From positions 248,001-312,000 of the forward strand of contig CAJNDS010001635.1 in assembly GCA_905221605.1 (NCBI GenBank): a DNA stretch of 64,000 bases. Direction: 5' to 3'. The notes under the pieces are model-generated. The model was not told the DNA's origin. It was given only the letters and a program-made list of their open reading frames with translations, and did not search any database. How positions within the stretch are numbered: the stretch's first letter is position 1; each line of letters starts with the position of its first letter. This document shows positions 24,880-35,608 of the stretch, one piece after another. Origin of the DNA: Symbiodinium natans (taxonomy: Eukaryota > Sar > Dinophyceae > Suessiales > Symbiodiniaceae). The translations under genes were made by a program, and so were the position numbers.

Positions 24880-25019
24880 GCATGAACTTCACCTTCAAAG
24901 TCAAGGGTGTGGGTCGCATTACCACGATAAGACCAAAATCCATGACGCCAGAAGAACGAGCGCGCCTTGTTCAGGCTAGGGGTGCCCAAAACAGGATCCT
25001 GCTTGATGGGGGACGCTAG
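24880..25019 (+). CDS. terminal exon, unknown gene
   Basis: Acceptor CCAAAG|GC, then a frame to TAG reading MNFTFKVKGVGRITTIRPKS and MTPEERARLVQARGAQNR. The mixture of a beta segment and a charged helix looks protein-like. It needs an upstream exon ending in phase 1; I did not find it with confidence. Confidence 0.45.
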
Positions 25020-25217
25020 AACGGTCCGGGCCCCAACGCAATCTTTACACCCTTGGCAGACTCTGGGAGCCCTATACCCCTAAACCCTATTCCTATAAAC
25101 CCTATAAACCCTATAAACCCTATAATCCCTATAAACCCTATTAACCCCAAAACTCTATAACCCAAAAAACCCTAAAGCCGTATCTGTAGCTGCGTAGAGA
25201 CCATCTTTAGACCTTAG

Positions 25218-25344
25218 GCGAGCTGCCGCTGCGGCGCCTTCTTACGACGACAGCTCTGAGATGCTTTGGCTGCCGGGCGTGTTTTTAAGATTCTCTGGGG
25301 GGAGCATCGGGCTTTCGAGATGCAAAGTTGACTCTAGGGTGTAG
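25218..25344 (+). CDS. candidate exon, unknown gene
   Basis: Begins CCTTAG|G and stays open for 41 codons, reading AAAAAPSYDDSSEMLWLPGV and FLRFSGGSIGLSRCKV, ending at a TAG next to a TTTAGGG run (or splicing out at ACTCTAGG|GTGTAG). Confidence 0.35.
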
Positions 25345-25418
25345 GGTTTAGGGTTTGGGGTTTAGGGTTTAGGGTTTAGGGCTTGGGGTTCTTTGCATTG
25401 GAACCAACAAGTTGCAAG

Positions 25419-25532
25419 AAGCAGTCTTGTGGTGGCGCAGCCGCTTCGAGGTATGCGGAGCGGGTGCCGAACACGACCTTGGGCACCTACCTGAAAGGGC
25501 ACATCGAGGTGCGCAAGTCGCTGGGCATCTGA
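25419..25532 (+). CDS. terminal exon, unknown gene
   Basis: From TTGCAAG|AAG to TGA, reading KQSCGGAAASRYAERVPNTT then LGTYLKGHIEVRKSLGI. GC-rich third positions and no stops in 37 codons. A long minus-strand frame over the same bases is its shadow. Confidence 0.45.
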   Translation, partial: KQSCGGAAASRYAERVPNTTLGTYLKGHIEVRKSLGI

Positions 25533-25955
25533 CAGCCCGAGCCAGGAGTGGAAGCTAAGTGTATGCCAGGAGTGGACTTGGGGGAGGATAACGAGGGCCG
25601 CATGGCTTGATGCTCCTAGGGTCTGCATGCCCTCTTCGAGCATTGAAGCTCAAGGAATTTCAGGTGAATTGCTTGGAGCCCTTTGGGGCAAACCAACCAG
25701 CAAGGGGCTTGCCAGAGGGATTTGAAGATCGAGTTTTAGTGAAGGCGATCGTTAGAATTGGGTTGGAAGAAAAATGGAAGGCTGGGTTGGCTAACCCTCA
25801 ACCCTAAACCCTAAACCCCCTACCCCCTAAACCCTGAACCCTAAACAGGAGTTCTCGGAAAACCCAGGCCCTTAGTGTGAAGCCAGTGGACCTGGGGTGT
25901 GCAGCCTCGATCAGCTTTGGGCATGCGACCTGAACAGAAAACCTGCGTCCCTCAG

Positions 25956-26119
25956 ACTTTGCTGAGGTTCGCGCGTTTCTACAGGAAGCACCATCTTGGT
26001 CTTCTACTTTTTTTAAGGGATGGGTACTTGCTGAGGTTCGCTCGTTTCTACAGGAAGTACTACCCCAAGCTGAAAGCAGCTCGGCACTGAAGGATGCAAA
26101 GCAGCAGGACAAGCGCTGA
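25956..26119 (+). CDS. terminal exon with an in-frame internal duplication
   Basis: From CCCTCAG|AC to TGA. The segment AEVRAFLQEA (first copy at 25961) recurs as AEVRSFLQEV exactly 69 bp (23 codons) later, and the DNA identity over about 28 bp is nearly perfect. The tail is acidic/polar (SSSALKDAKQQDKR). A partial exon duplication is the simplest reading. Function unknown. Confidence 0.45.
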
Positions 26120-26878
26120 ACGGCTGAACGCTGATGGAAGGCACCATCGCACTGTGCGCGTAAAGAGGGGCCATTTGGCCCCGAACGAATGTGGGTGTGG
26201 AGCAGTGCAAGGTAGGTGTCCCGACGTGACTGACAGACTGCTCTCAGTGTTTATAGGGGTTTAGGAGTTTAGGGGTTTATAGGCTCTCAGTCTGAGAGCT
26301 GCCGGGTCATTTCACTGTTCACCGTCTTGGCTTGTGCTGAGGGGGGCATCTCTCCCCGACGAGTGTGGGAAGTCAATTCCTGGCTGTACAGCCCAATGCA
26401 GGCGAGATGTGGGCTTCGGTCGGATCTGGTTGTCAGTTGCCACCTTTGTCTTTTTGACTTGCGTCCTAGCCTGCAGAAGTTCCCATCAATCTGCCTTCAC
26501 CCTACAAATCCTTACCTCCAAAGCAGGATTTTATTGCGGCGCAAGTCTTTCAGCCGCTGTACCAAAGCGATTTGGCCCTGGACGCGCTCTCGCCGCCCGT
26601 CTGCTTCACTCTCCCAAAGGGTTTTGCAATTTAGGAAGCATTGGCTAGGCTTTACCGGGTCTCGATTTGTTCCTTATATAAGGTTTAGTTTTGTTTGGCT
26701 TGTTCATGTAGGGTTCGGGTTTCGGGACAGGGATTGTGTAGTTGTTGTTGGATTTGGGGCTTGGGGTTTTGATGTATAGTACGTAGGAAGGGTTTACGGA
26801 TTCTCTCGGGTGCTGACAACATGTGTCCAGAAAAGATTCTGGCGTTTTGGGTTTTGGGTTTGGAGTTTAGGGGTTTAG
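26120..26878. other. unassigned; GLTP 5' exons expected here
   Basis: A 105-codon frame (26334-26648) has a hydrophobic stretch, IWLSVATFVFLTCVLAC. I could not find the expected GLTP N-terminal motifs. Heptamer variants occur at 26255-26280 and 26855-26877. Confidence 0.3.
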
Positions 26879-27126
26879 ACGCAAAGCATCAAGGACAACG
26901 GAGCGGCGGAAGGGGTCGCGGCATTGATCTGGCTGGTTCTCGGTAGGGAATGAGGGAATGAGGTACCCTGTAGAATCCCTTAAAGGGTATATACAGGGCA
27001 CCATGGGGCCCTAATTCCCTCACTCCCTACTCAGAACCAGGGGTTGATGTATCTTAGCTGGATCGCCACTTCGGGCAGCGAAAGCGCAGTTTCAGGGAAA
27101 AGGAATCTTGGACAACCGCACTTGGA
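26879..27126 (+). CDS. GLTP-domain protein, internal fragment
   Basis: Exons 26879-26935 and 27035-27126 join in phase 0 to give IKDNGAAEGVAALIWLNQGL then MYLSWIATSGSESAVSGKRN. Glycolipid transfer proteins share a helix with the pattern ALLWL-x-RGL-x-F, whose Trp stacks on the sugar headgroup. AALIWLNQGLMYL fits with no gap, but Gln replaces the usual Arg. The first exon starts after a TTTAG acceptor in a heptamer. The intron is a family B TIR element. The second exon probably ends CTTGGAG|GTTCATG, a family A left terminus; otherwise the frame reaches a TAA at 27148. N-terminal and C-terminal exons were not found, so this may be a fragment or a gene with distant exons. Confidence 0.5.
26933..27040. 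mobile_element. family B TIR element acting as an intron (introner), copy 1
   Basis: 108 bp from CTGGTTCTCGGTAGGG to CCCTACTCAGAACCAG, 16-bp inverted ends with one mismatch, with a second complementary pair inside (GGTACCCTGTAGAA / CCCTTAAAGGG region). Splice sites lie inside the ends: CTG|GTTCTC and CTCAG|AACCAG. Confidence 0.8.
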
Positions 27127-27148
27127 GGTTCATGTGACATACCCATAA

Positions 27149-28902
27149 ACAAACCCCGAAACCGGTGTCTGCAAAACATGTAGCGGGCCCAGGTGCAATG
27201 CATCCTTTTCTAACCTCTTGCTTTTGGTGGGTTTCTATCTTGCGGTCTTGCGCTGGTGAAGGCCAGAAGCTCCAAAACCCAGTCTGATCCGTATAGGTCC
27301 AACACTGGCGACCGTCTCCAATGGCTTCTTCGGGAGGGCGTCTGGTCTGAGCGAGCCTTGACAGCGTAGTGGTGGCTGGGAAATCAGTGCGGAGGGTTTG
27401 AGTTGAGAGTCCTGACAGGGCATGAGCAAGAGTTTCGGACCCTTAGCTCTGAAACGCGGAATCCGGAAGCCAAGCTGGAAAGGCGAACTCCGTGATGTTG
27501 AGGGCTAGGGCTGGGAGATTCAACATGATTGGGCCTCCTAAGATTACCCGTCATATGTTTTTTCTGACTTCAAATTGGTCCAATCGTCACCGGCGACTTC
27601 AGGGCTTGTTTGTTACGAGCTCACCAGTCTTCAATACCACACATGAAGTTCTCACGCCTTCTACTTAGTTTGGCCCAGAAGCCACATCGCTGAATCCCAT
27701 TTCCGTCGGCTAGACGGGCACAACTCAGAAGCTTAATAGGATGCCTAGGCTCAAGAATCTGGAGACAGGTTCAGGGTTTCAAGCGCGAGGCTGAGGGTTT
27801 GATGAAGGAGGAATCTCCCCAACTGAAGAACATGTCAAGTATGACAAGGTGCTGAAGCTTTATTTCTGGAGTCACTATGGAGTAGCTTTGGGAGGCTTCG
27901 TTGGGGCAATGGAGTAACATGGGCTTCCCAACTAAAATCGGGGTGCCCCGTTACAATCTTTATGTTAGGTTTAGAGGGTCGTTTTCAGGCCAACCCAATA
28001 TAGGGGTCGGAATAACTACGAAGAGTATTCCCTACATAATCATGCTATACGAACCCCCCCAACACACGATTGTACTTCCTATGAGCCCTAAGCCCTATTA
28101 TTGGATCCGCACGAGTTGCCTCTTTAAAGCGCGGAGGCATGGTGGGCCGAGGCATAGAGGCGCCCCAGGGTTCAGGGCCTCAAGATAGTTCGGGTTTATT
28201 GGGCTCAGGGCTCAGGGTTCAGGGTTCAGGGTTCCGGGTTCCGGGTGCATAATGCACGATTTTAGGGTACCCGGTCGGCTTGCCCACGGTGCTCCCCTAA
28301 TCCCATCCTGAGGATTGGGAATCGGACTGGGAGATTGTACTTGGCCTTGTTTGGGTTGTTGACTGTGGGTTTCGTTGGGGATGGAAGTCTCCAACGCAGG
28401 TTGCAATGTGAGCTGGTGTGTGCAGATGTGCGTTGCGAGCTTTGTTCGGGTTTGGCTTGGTTCATGGGCTTTAGGAAGGACCTGGTGCTGGTGCTCCAGT
28501 CACTGAGCAATGCCAGCAGCTGGATTGCAGATGTCTCGATTGAGAGACCCGTGCCACGTACCCTAAACGTCCAAAATCCGAAATGTCGGGACCTGCCGAA
28601 ACCTTACTGGGGGACCTGATCCTTTCCTGGTCCTGCAGGCACTTTGGATGAGTTTGATGCGGAGTTGCAAGAAGCCCGGGTTCAGGTTCTGGCTCCCGGC
28701 ATTTGAAAGAGGGCCTTGGGCCTTTGTGGGCATGTCGGGCATCCGGTGGAAGGCTTTTGAGTCATCAGTTCTGCTAGAAAGGACGCTGCCTGATATAGCT
28801 AGCAACAGCACCAGCAACATGCTGTGACCGCCCGCACTTCCATTTCTGGCTTAGAACAGTTTACCTTGGGGTATGGATGCTGTGTTTGGTTTTTTTGCTC
28901 AG
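27149..28902. other. unassigned; ambiguous open frames
   Basis: A 94-codon + frame (28335-28619) and two competing + frames after TCCTGCAG at 28639 are open, and a minus frame at 28563-28820 starts with a signal-like MLLVLLLAISGSVLSS. A family D-like motif (GGGGTCGGAATAA) is at about 28006. None can be chosen safely. Confidence 0.35.
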
Positions 28903-29110
28903 AGTGCCAAATCCCGCAACAGCACTAGGCCGTCTTCAACTGCATGCAAAGCGCTTTCAAGACTCTGCTCGGTTCAGGAAAGTGCGGACACAAGCTCATG
29001 CTCGTCAATCCGGGCCATCGAAAGATGTTGCACACGCAGCTTGGCAAGGGGGACCGGAAGTAATGTATGCCATTCTGAATGTCTTTCGAGCCGTCGCTGC
29101 AGACATCTAG
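28903..29110 (+). CDS. terminal exon, unknown gene
   Basis: After TTTTTTGCTCAG the frame is open for 69 codons to a TAG. It reads NPATALGRLQLHAKRFQDSA and ends EVMYAILNVFRAVAADI. Basic, helical, no stops, good pyrimidine tract. Family unknown. Confidence 0.45.
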
Positions 29111-30459
29111 GTTCCGATCCCCACGCCCGACGGGCATGATGTTTTAATACTATAATAATCGATCGAATATTCTAATCACGCGTGCACTCCATTGCGGTTC
29201 TGGCACCTGCTGCACGTGCCGCAAAGCCCTGCTCGGACTTGTTTTTCTCCTGCGCAGCTTTTTCCTGTGCAAGGGGCTGCAGAAGCTCACCCCAGAGTCA
29301 GAAACAAAGATGTCCTCGATTGGCTCTGCGTTTGCTTCATGTGCTAGTATAGATCCTGCCTCTTGCATAAGGGAGCTAGGCATCTGGGGCATAAAGACAT
29401 ACATATACGTGTGTGTTATTATGTATCTCTTCTAGTACCCTATAATATAATATACGATACACTGATAAACAGATGTTCTGAAGCGTGAACGGCGACGTGC
29501 TGGCTTATTTTGTAGGCTGAGACAGTCTGAGACAACGGGAACTTGTTTTTGCTAAGGCCATGTGCGCCGTCTACTTAGTTTGCTTGGGGGGGTTGCGTAT
29601 GTTTTGAAAAAGTTCATGCCTAGATCGTGCATTTCGTTAGGTGAACATGTAAGAAGTTGAGAGAAGCTAACGTAGGGAAACAGGGTGCTGGGTTCTTGCT
29701 TATCTCACATCGCGGGAACGCATCGGGGAACGTCGCATTGGGAAGCACAGTATGAATAGCCACGTTCTATATAGTCTAATCTACTGTTGCACACAGGTGC
29801 TCAAAGCATCAGCGTCGGCTAGCCATTGTGAGTTTTGAGCTGTCTCACGCCTTGAGAACGACACGCTGCGCACACGTTGGGGTTCGATGCGCCTTTTAGC
29901 CAGCGATGTGCCACCGGTGTGGTGTGTGTTAGTCCGCTTAAGTTTGGGATGTCGCGAAGTCGAAATATAAGAGTTGAAAACAGAGGTTGGGTGCCGGGGG
30001 CGTGGAATCCGGCGTGGAAGCCCATCCTTGATGGGCGAGGTAATGCAGGGAAGATCACCTACTTGAAGACATAGATGTTGCAATCTATGCGTCCAACATG
30101 GTTTCGATCGTACTTTCTGCAGTAACTTGGAAAACGATCTGCGTGCATCATCCACATGTACTCTCTGGCCGTGCCTTGGAGCCATTCACCCTAGTGCGCT
30201 TGTAAGCACCGGGGCTTAGGGTATCGCACTCATGGTTCTAAGTCTAAAGTTTCCCGGATGCATGCCGGCCTCACCTGGCTAAGGTCTGTTTTTCATGCGA
30301 GCAGCCGAGTGTCTACAAGGCCTGGGCCTGTGAGCCGCATGTGTAGCTTTTTGCGTGTGCGTTGTCTCAGTTCTGAACACCAACCTCCAAGCTTTAAAGA
30401 CTCTAAACGATATGAAATGTTTGTATTTCTTGCGTGCGTTCTGTGATGGTCACACACAC

Positions 30460-30493
<34 letters not shown>

Positions 30494-31660
30494 GTATTCC
30501 CCCCCCCCCCCAATGGTGTCCTAGAGGAAGGGGAAGTCCTGCAGGCTCGCTAACTTGCAGGGATTGTTGGATAAGCAACCTCTGATACCGAAGCGTATGT
30601 GAGGATCGATGGAAAAGTTTGCAACGAAAGGGGATAGGGATCGGGAGATATGCTCTGGAAGCTGGGGCAAGCGCTGCTGCTTGGAGATTCATGGAACAGT
30701 CGGCATGCAGAGGACACACAGGTTTTCTTGTTACACCGTAGTGGAAATGGAGGTTTGCCTATGAAACCCGTAGAAGGAAAGGAGGTTCCCTATACCCTGT
30801 TGATGGGTTCCCTGCCTGGAGCTGAACGTCGAAGTTGCTCATAATCGCTGCGACGGGTCGTCACGCTATGACATGCCATTTTTCCGAAGCCTGCACCCAT
30901 AAGCACCCATGAACCAGCTAGAAGCAGAGATTGAGGCTTTGGGTTCCAGGCTTGGTTTCGGACACGCCCCAAAGCCTTATTTGGCTTACGGGTTCTAGGT
31001 CCAGGTAGAGAATTAAGTGAACACCCTTTGCAAACCCTGGCAAGGAACCCTGCAATCGAAACCTTCCAAAACGAACTTCCGCGCTGCAACCGGAATCCCA
31101 AGTCTGCTGGAGGTGCCCGGCGACTTGCAAGGGCCGCTTGAGGAGGCCTTCGGACCTCGGCTTCGGAGGTTTTTAGGGTTCTTGGGAAGGGTTTTAGATT
31201 TTGGAGTTGGACGGGGCAGTGAGGGGGGGGGGGGGGGGGGGGGGCATGGCGTTTAGGGTTTTCGGGGTGTTAGAGTCAGAGCTTTACAGCTTCAGATGTC
31301 GAGCCTAATTTATAGGGCTTTGGGGGAAGACTGTCGGGACTTCGGAGTTTAGGGTTTGGAGCAGAGACATCTCCAGAGTACAGGAGGCCGATCCCGAAGA
31401 AGCTGTTGGGGCGTTCCAGGGATTGAGAACGTAGCTGCCCTAAACCCTGAACCCAAAACCCTAAACTTTTGGACTTTTGGAGTTTGGGACGAGGGTTCAT
31501 GGCAGCGGCTTCGTGTCAGCTGCTGATGCAAGGCCGTGCGATGGCTGGCCTGCTTGGCACATGCCCACGAGACCGCAGACTTGAGCCCGGACTGCTAGGA
31601 GGACGGAAGGGTTAAAAAGCCGAGGGTTGAGTTTATATGTATATATATATTATAGAGAGA

Positions 31661-31737
31661 CATCCCATTTTATAGAACCTTTAAGGGATGATGTACGTAG
31701 GGTACCCTAGCTCCCTCATTCCTGACTCATAGCCAGC
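31661..31737. mobile_element. family B element, decayed copy
   Basis: The interior (TTTAAGGGATGATG..GGGTACCCTAGCTCCCTCATTCC) and the right end CTGACTCATAGCCAG align with the two intact copies. The left end is lost, next to an AT microsatellite. Confidence 0.55.
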
Positions 31738-31865
31738 AGGTACATGTTTAATCCCAAGAAGGGATGGCGATGGTTCGAGACATCAAAGCTTTCAGGTAGT
31801 CCAGGTCCGGAAGCTTTAGGCTGTAGCCGTGAGGGTAGTGTTTGCATAGTGTCAATGGCACAATT

Positions 31866-31941
31866 GACCCTAAACCCTAAACCCCAGACCCTAAACCCTA
31901 AACCCTAAACCCTAAACCCTAAACCCTAAACCCTAAACCCT
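31866..31941 (-). repeat. (CCCTAAA)10 array
   Basis: Ten CCCTAAA units with one CCCCAGA variant. Confidence 0.95.
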
Positions 31942-33720
31942 GTCATTCAAGGCCCTACTTGGCACAGTGTCATGCGACGGTTTTTTCCTCCCCGTGGCTT
32001 TGGTGAGCAGCAATTAAAACAAAAACAACCAGGAACCTAGTATCAATAATGATAGTACACTAAGTTTACCACTATGTAATACCAAGAATAACAGTAATCA
32101 GAATCAGAATTGCTTACAATAGTCGTATGGCTTCGGGCTTTTAGGGGTGGGAGTCAGTATTGGTCACCTGGCAGAGTCACAGCAGGCCAGATGCAAAAGG
32201 GGTGGGTGGGTGGGGGCATCTTGGAGCAGCGGCCCCTGCCCTGAGCTGTTGGGGAAAATGCCCGCCCCCCCCCCTGTCCAGGAGAATGGCCCCGGCGCCG
32301 CTAATGTACCGATGGGATGCGAGGGAGGAGTTCCGACATCCCAAAGCCCTAACGGTTTCGGGTTTAGGGTTTATGGTTTAGGGTTAGGGGTTTGGGGTTG
32401 TGCCTGAGCTGCCTTTCGGTGTACTTTGCCGTTGGGTAGGAGGGCTTGGAATTTAGGGTATGTTCAGGCTCTCAGCCAAATCCAAGCACACTTCCCGACT
32501 GCACGCCGAAAGCATACTCTCGCAGCGCAGCTTCGTACAAGGTTTCTATGGAACTCCTCTCTTTTGCTCGCCTGTCGCCGATCACCGGCACCTTCCCGTT
32601 AGAAAAAAGGCTCTGCATCCGACTCAGGGTCCAGGGAGTATCTATCTAATTGGGAACGCACTTCGGGGTGTGTAGGATCAGGGTTCTGGATTTTAGGGCT
32701 GCGGGTTCAATGATGCTGGACTCTTTTGGAGACATTTTGGAGACAGTGCTGCAGGGAGGGGTGGTGGGGCGACTTAGCATGCCACTGTGATTGGGGTTGG
32801 GTCTCACTCTACGTTGTTGATGCCCTTCTGCCGGATCCCTTCTCAGCCGACCTACCGGACTTAGACCCTAAATCAAGATGCATGAGTGGTGGGCTGCAAT
32901 GTTCTGCAGCACGAAAAGCAGCGCAAAGTGGGAACCCCAAAGTGCCTTGCCTGCCTTCCTGCGAGCGTGCGCAGCGAAACCCCTAAGCCCCCCAAAGCTG
33001 GATCCCTGGTGGTGCTCCTTTTCAGGCTGCCCTGTGGTACTCCCATGTATGCCTCATGGGACCAAACTGGATTTCCTTGTTACGAAAATTCTGAGACTGA
33101 GTAGGTGCCTCTACAACCTGTCCTAGACTAGCTGCCAGGTGTGGCGAAGCAAACCCAGGTAGGACGCAATTTACAAACCCCTCCGAGTGCCCTGAACCCA
33201 TCCAACATCCTTGAGCCTAAAAGCAACAAGCTATAGATCCTGTATTCCGAAGCAAAAGAACCCAAACACCCTGATAAAACAACCCAAAGCTGAGGATGAG
33301 CCTCGCCGTGTGGCAGCACATGGAGACAAGGCTCCATAGGGTTGAGGTTGTTAGGACCTGGGGGAGGGCTAGCATCAAAGCGACCGGTTGGGCTTCCCGC
33401 GGCATCTCACACCCCGAAGGTCCCACACTAAACCCAAAAACCACCTTGTTGCATTCTGAAGCTGAGAGAAGCCGACCGAAGCCTTGCCTGCCGCGTGCGA
33501 GTGTGAGAGTCGGAGCCCTGTCTTGAGTGATGTTCTCTCCTTGACTTCTGGCTTTCCCACCTCTCCAATCTGTGGCCGAAGCGACCTAGGCCCAGTCTCT
33601 CTCTCGTAGATTGGGGCTTATGGGGATTTAGGGCCGCGTGGTCCAACATGTTGCAAAGAAAGTCAAAACCTGGCATGCGTGGCTCACTGGCTAAGCCGCA
33701 AGCACACTCTTAGCCCGCAG

Positions 33721-35387
33721 TGCCAGGGGCCTCGCTGCGGATGCTGTGACTTTCAGTGCGCTGCTTCTTGGATGCGACTTCTACTGGAGGATCATGGGTA
33801 TACCCCAAGGTGCACGAGCTTATAGGCAGTCATAAGTCATGAGCAGGCAAGGCGGCATGTAGCTTGGGTTGGTGCGGTGCAGGGGCGAAAGCATGCAAGA
33901 ATCGGGCTGCGGCTGCTGGAGTTGGCAGCATGGGTGGATCCAAGCAGGACACTGCCTAGAAACAACAACAAAAAGCCGAGCAGTCACCTCAGAAGACGGG
34001 CCCACCGAGGATGACAAGCCTCGGCAAGCGCCCGGGCGCTCAGAATTCAGACTCGCCCCCGGTGGCAGCTGTCGAGTCTTCCTGCTCTCTCAGAGGGACC
34101 TTGGGGCGGGGGGGGGGGGGCAACTACCAAGCCCTAACGTGTCCACTGAAGATGTCGCGAAGATTCTTGGCGTCTTTGTGGTCGGTGGTCCCACCTTCAA
34201 GATTCTTTATTTTGATGAGTGACGAGTTCAATTGCGGGCTGTATTTAGGGGACCTTAGTTTTTCGGATTGCCGTGCACGAATTCTCGAAGTGAGTTTCCG
34301 CTCTGCCTCCAACCCCAGAGGTGGCTCAAGGACACTAGATGAGCCGTGCTTTTTTTTGTTTTTGCCCGGATTTGCTTTAGGCTTAGGTGAGGGGTGGGGG
34401 AGGTGTGGAAGGGGTCAAGCCGAGGTACCTACAGAGACTTTCGACCTGCTTCTCAGACAAATTCTCTCAGGGAAAACAAGGACCCAAGTATCCCGCCAGG
34501 CTTTGACACCGATGTTTCTGGTTCTTTTTGATTCCCAGCCAGGTGCACATTGGCAGGGCGCCATGTCGCTTTTCGGCGAGATGAAGGCACCTACGCACTG
34601 GCAAGGTCATGTGTGGCATGTGTGCTGTGCCGCCTATCCTCTCTCTCGCTGAGCTGCAAGCTGCTAGCCAGCTTGTAGATCCAGCAATTACCCGTCGTTG
34701 CTGAGTAGCTAGCTAACCTTGAACCCTGTGGTGTGTCCTGAAATCCTTCAAGCGCGAAGGTTATTTTTTGTTCGTCCCGAGCCAGCAAATATCCAACCCA
34801 AGCACACGCAGCACGTGCCAAGACCATGCTAGGCCATCCCCTTCTGAAACGTGATGCGCGCTCAACTCCACCTCTCTCTGAACCCAAAAGCCCCAAGACT
34901 CAAGCAAAATCAGGCCCCCAAGCAGACAAACGCACCTGTTCAAAACACCAAAGACCTCAACCCCAGGTCAGCTAGGCAGTTTGCAAAAATTAACCCTGGA
35001 TACAAAAATCATGACATCCAAGCCCGGAAAACATGCAACTTCAACTTCACAACGAAACGAAAACTGTTCGGATGGTGCTCGGAACCCAATGCGAAGTTCA
35101 CAATGCAGACGACGTCGATAAAGATATCGATGACATTAGCCGTGATGATAGTAGATTTCTACAAGAGGAACATCAAAAGACGTATCAAACGAATGAATCA
35201 TTTGAAATTGGAGCAAATACTTCTCGTGCTCCAAGAAATTTACTCAGGGAAACCCTAAACCCTAAACCCTAAACCCTAAACCCTAAACCGCTCCCAAGGC
35301 CCGGCGCCTGCCCGCGAGCCTCGTGGCCTCCTCGGCCGCAGTGGCGGCGGCCGAGCGCGGTGGGCACTGGCAGGCATCCCTACTCAG
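33721..35387 (+). CDS. PPR-repeat protein exons
   Basis: Pentatricopeptide-repeat proteins bind organellar RNA one base per motif. Three exons join in phase: 33721-33797 (LAADAVTFSALLLGCDF), 34543-34586 (AHWQGAMSLFGEMK) and 35299-35387 (RRLPASLVASSAAVAAAERG then GHWQASLLR). The join from EMK to ARRLPAS keeps the 35-residue spacing between W/AL positions exactly, through a GC donor (ATGAAG|GCACCT). The first join agrees in phase but not in motif spacing, so an exon may be missing there. A family A element starts within about 25 bp of the last exon. Start and end of the gene were not found. Motif style (W at +6 after the C/A position) matches the large PPR gene at 51.9-62.9 kb. Confidence 0.55.
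34980..35252 (+). other. AT-rich coding-like patch between PPR exons
   Basis: A frame at 35033-35272 reads QLHNETKTVRMVLGTQCEV and an acidic ADDVDKDIDDISRDDSRFLQ. Its base composition is clearly more AT-rich than the flanks. A second frame over the same bases is Lys-rich. It could be an insertion of foreign origin or an exon of another gene; not resolved. Confidence 0.3.
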
Positions 35388-35402
35388 GAATAATCCCCTG
35401 CT

Positions 35403-35608
35403 GCTTGGAGGTTCATGGTACTTCTAGGGTTTAGGGTTTAGGGTATAGGGTTTAGGGTTTAGGGTTTAGGGTTGGTTTAGGGGTACTTACTCACCAATTT
35501 GTATTTGTGCTTATAACCTACTTTAACCCCCTTAAGTGTCCTAATATGGTTATAAGTACAGTTGTAAGTACAGTCATAATTGGTTAGTAAGTACCATGAA
35601 CCTCCAAG
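35403..35608. mobile_element. family A TIR element, intact, with internal heptamers
   Basis: Left end GCTTGGAGGTTCATGGTACTT and right end AAGTACCATGAACCTCCAAG are inverted repeats. A TTTAGGG run (about 35428-35475) lies just inside the left end, and the remaining core has further symmetry (GTACTTACTCACCAA / TTGGTTAGTAAGTAC). Confidence 0.85.

Larger units (their letters stand above)
29111..33720. other. mostly non-coding; weak frames only
   Basis: Contains an AT microsatellite (30470-30492), poly-C and poly-G tracts (30499-30511, 31217-31244), a CCCTAAA array and a decayed family B copy. Coding-like segments appear at 30909-30995 (MNQLEAEIEALGSRLGFGHA), 32281-32361 (MAPAPLMYRWDAREEFRHPK) and 33296-33526, without supporting neighbours. 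Confidence 0.4.

Noticed and set aside
34318-34335. Second possible spliced-leader relic (TGGCTCAAG)
   Set aside because: Only nine bases match; expected by chance in 64 kb. The same holds for 43838-43852 and 27740-27752.
34011-34652. 213-codon plus-strand frame
   Set aside because: Only its 34543-34586 part carries PPR character with proper splice borders; the rest includes a poly-G tract and low-quality sequence and is probably intron.
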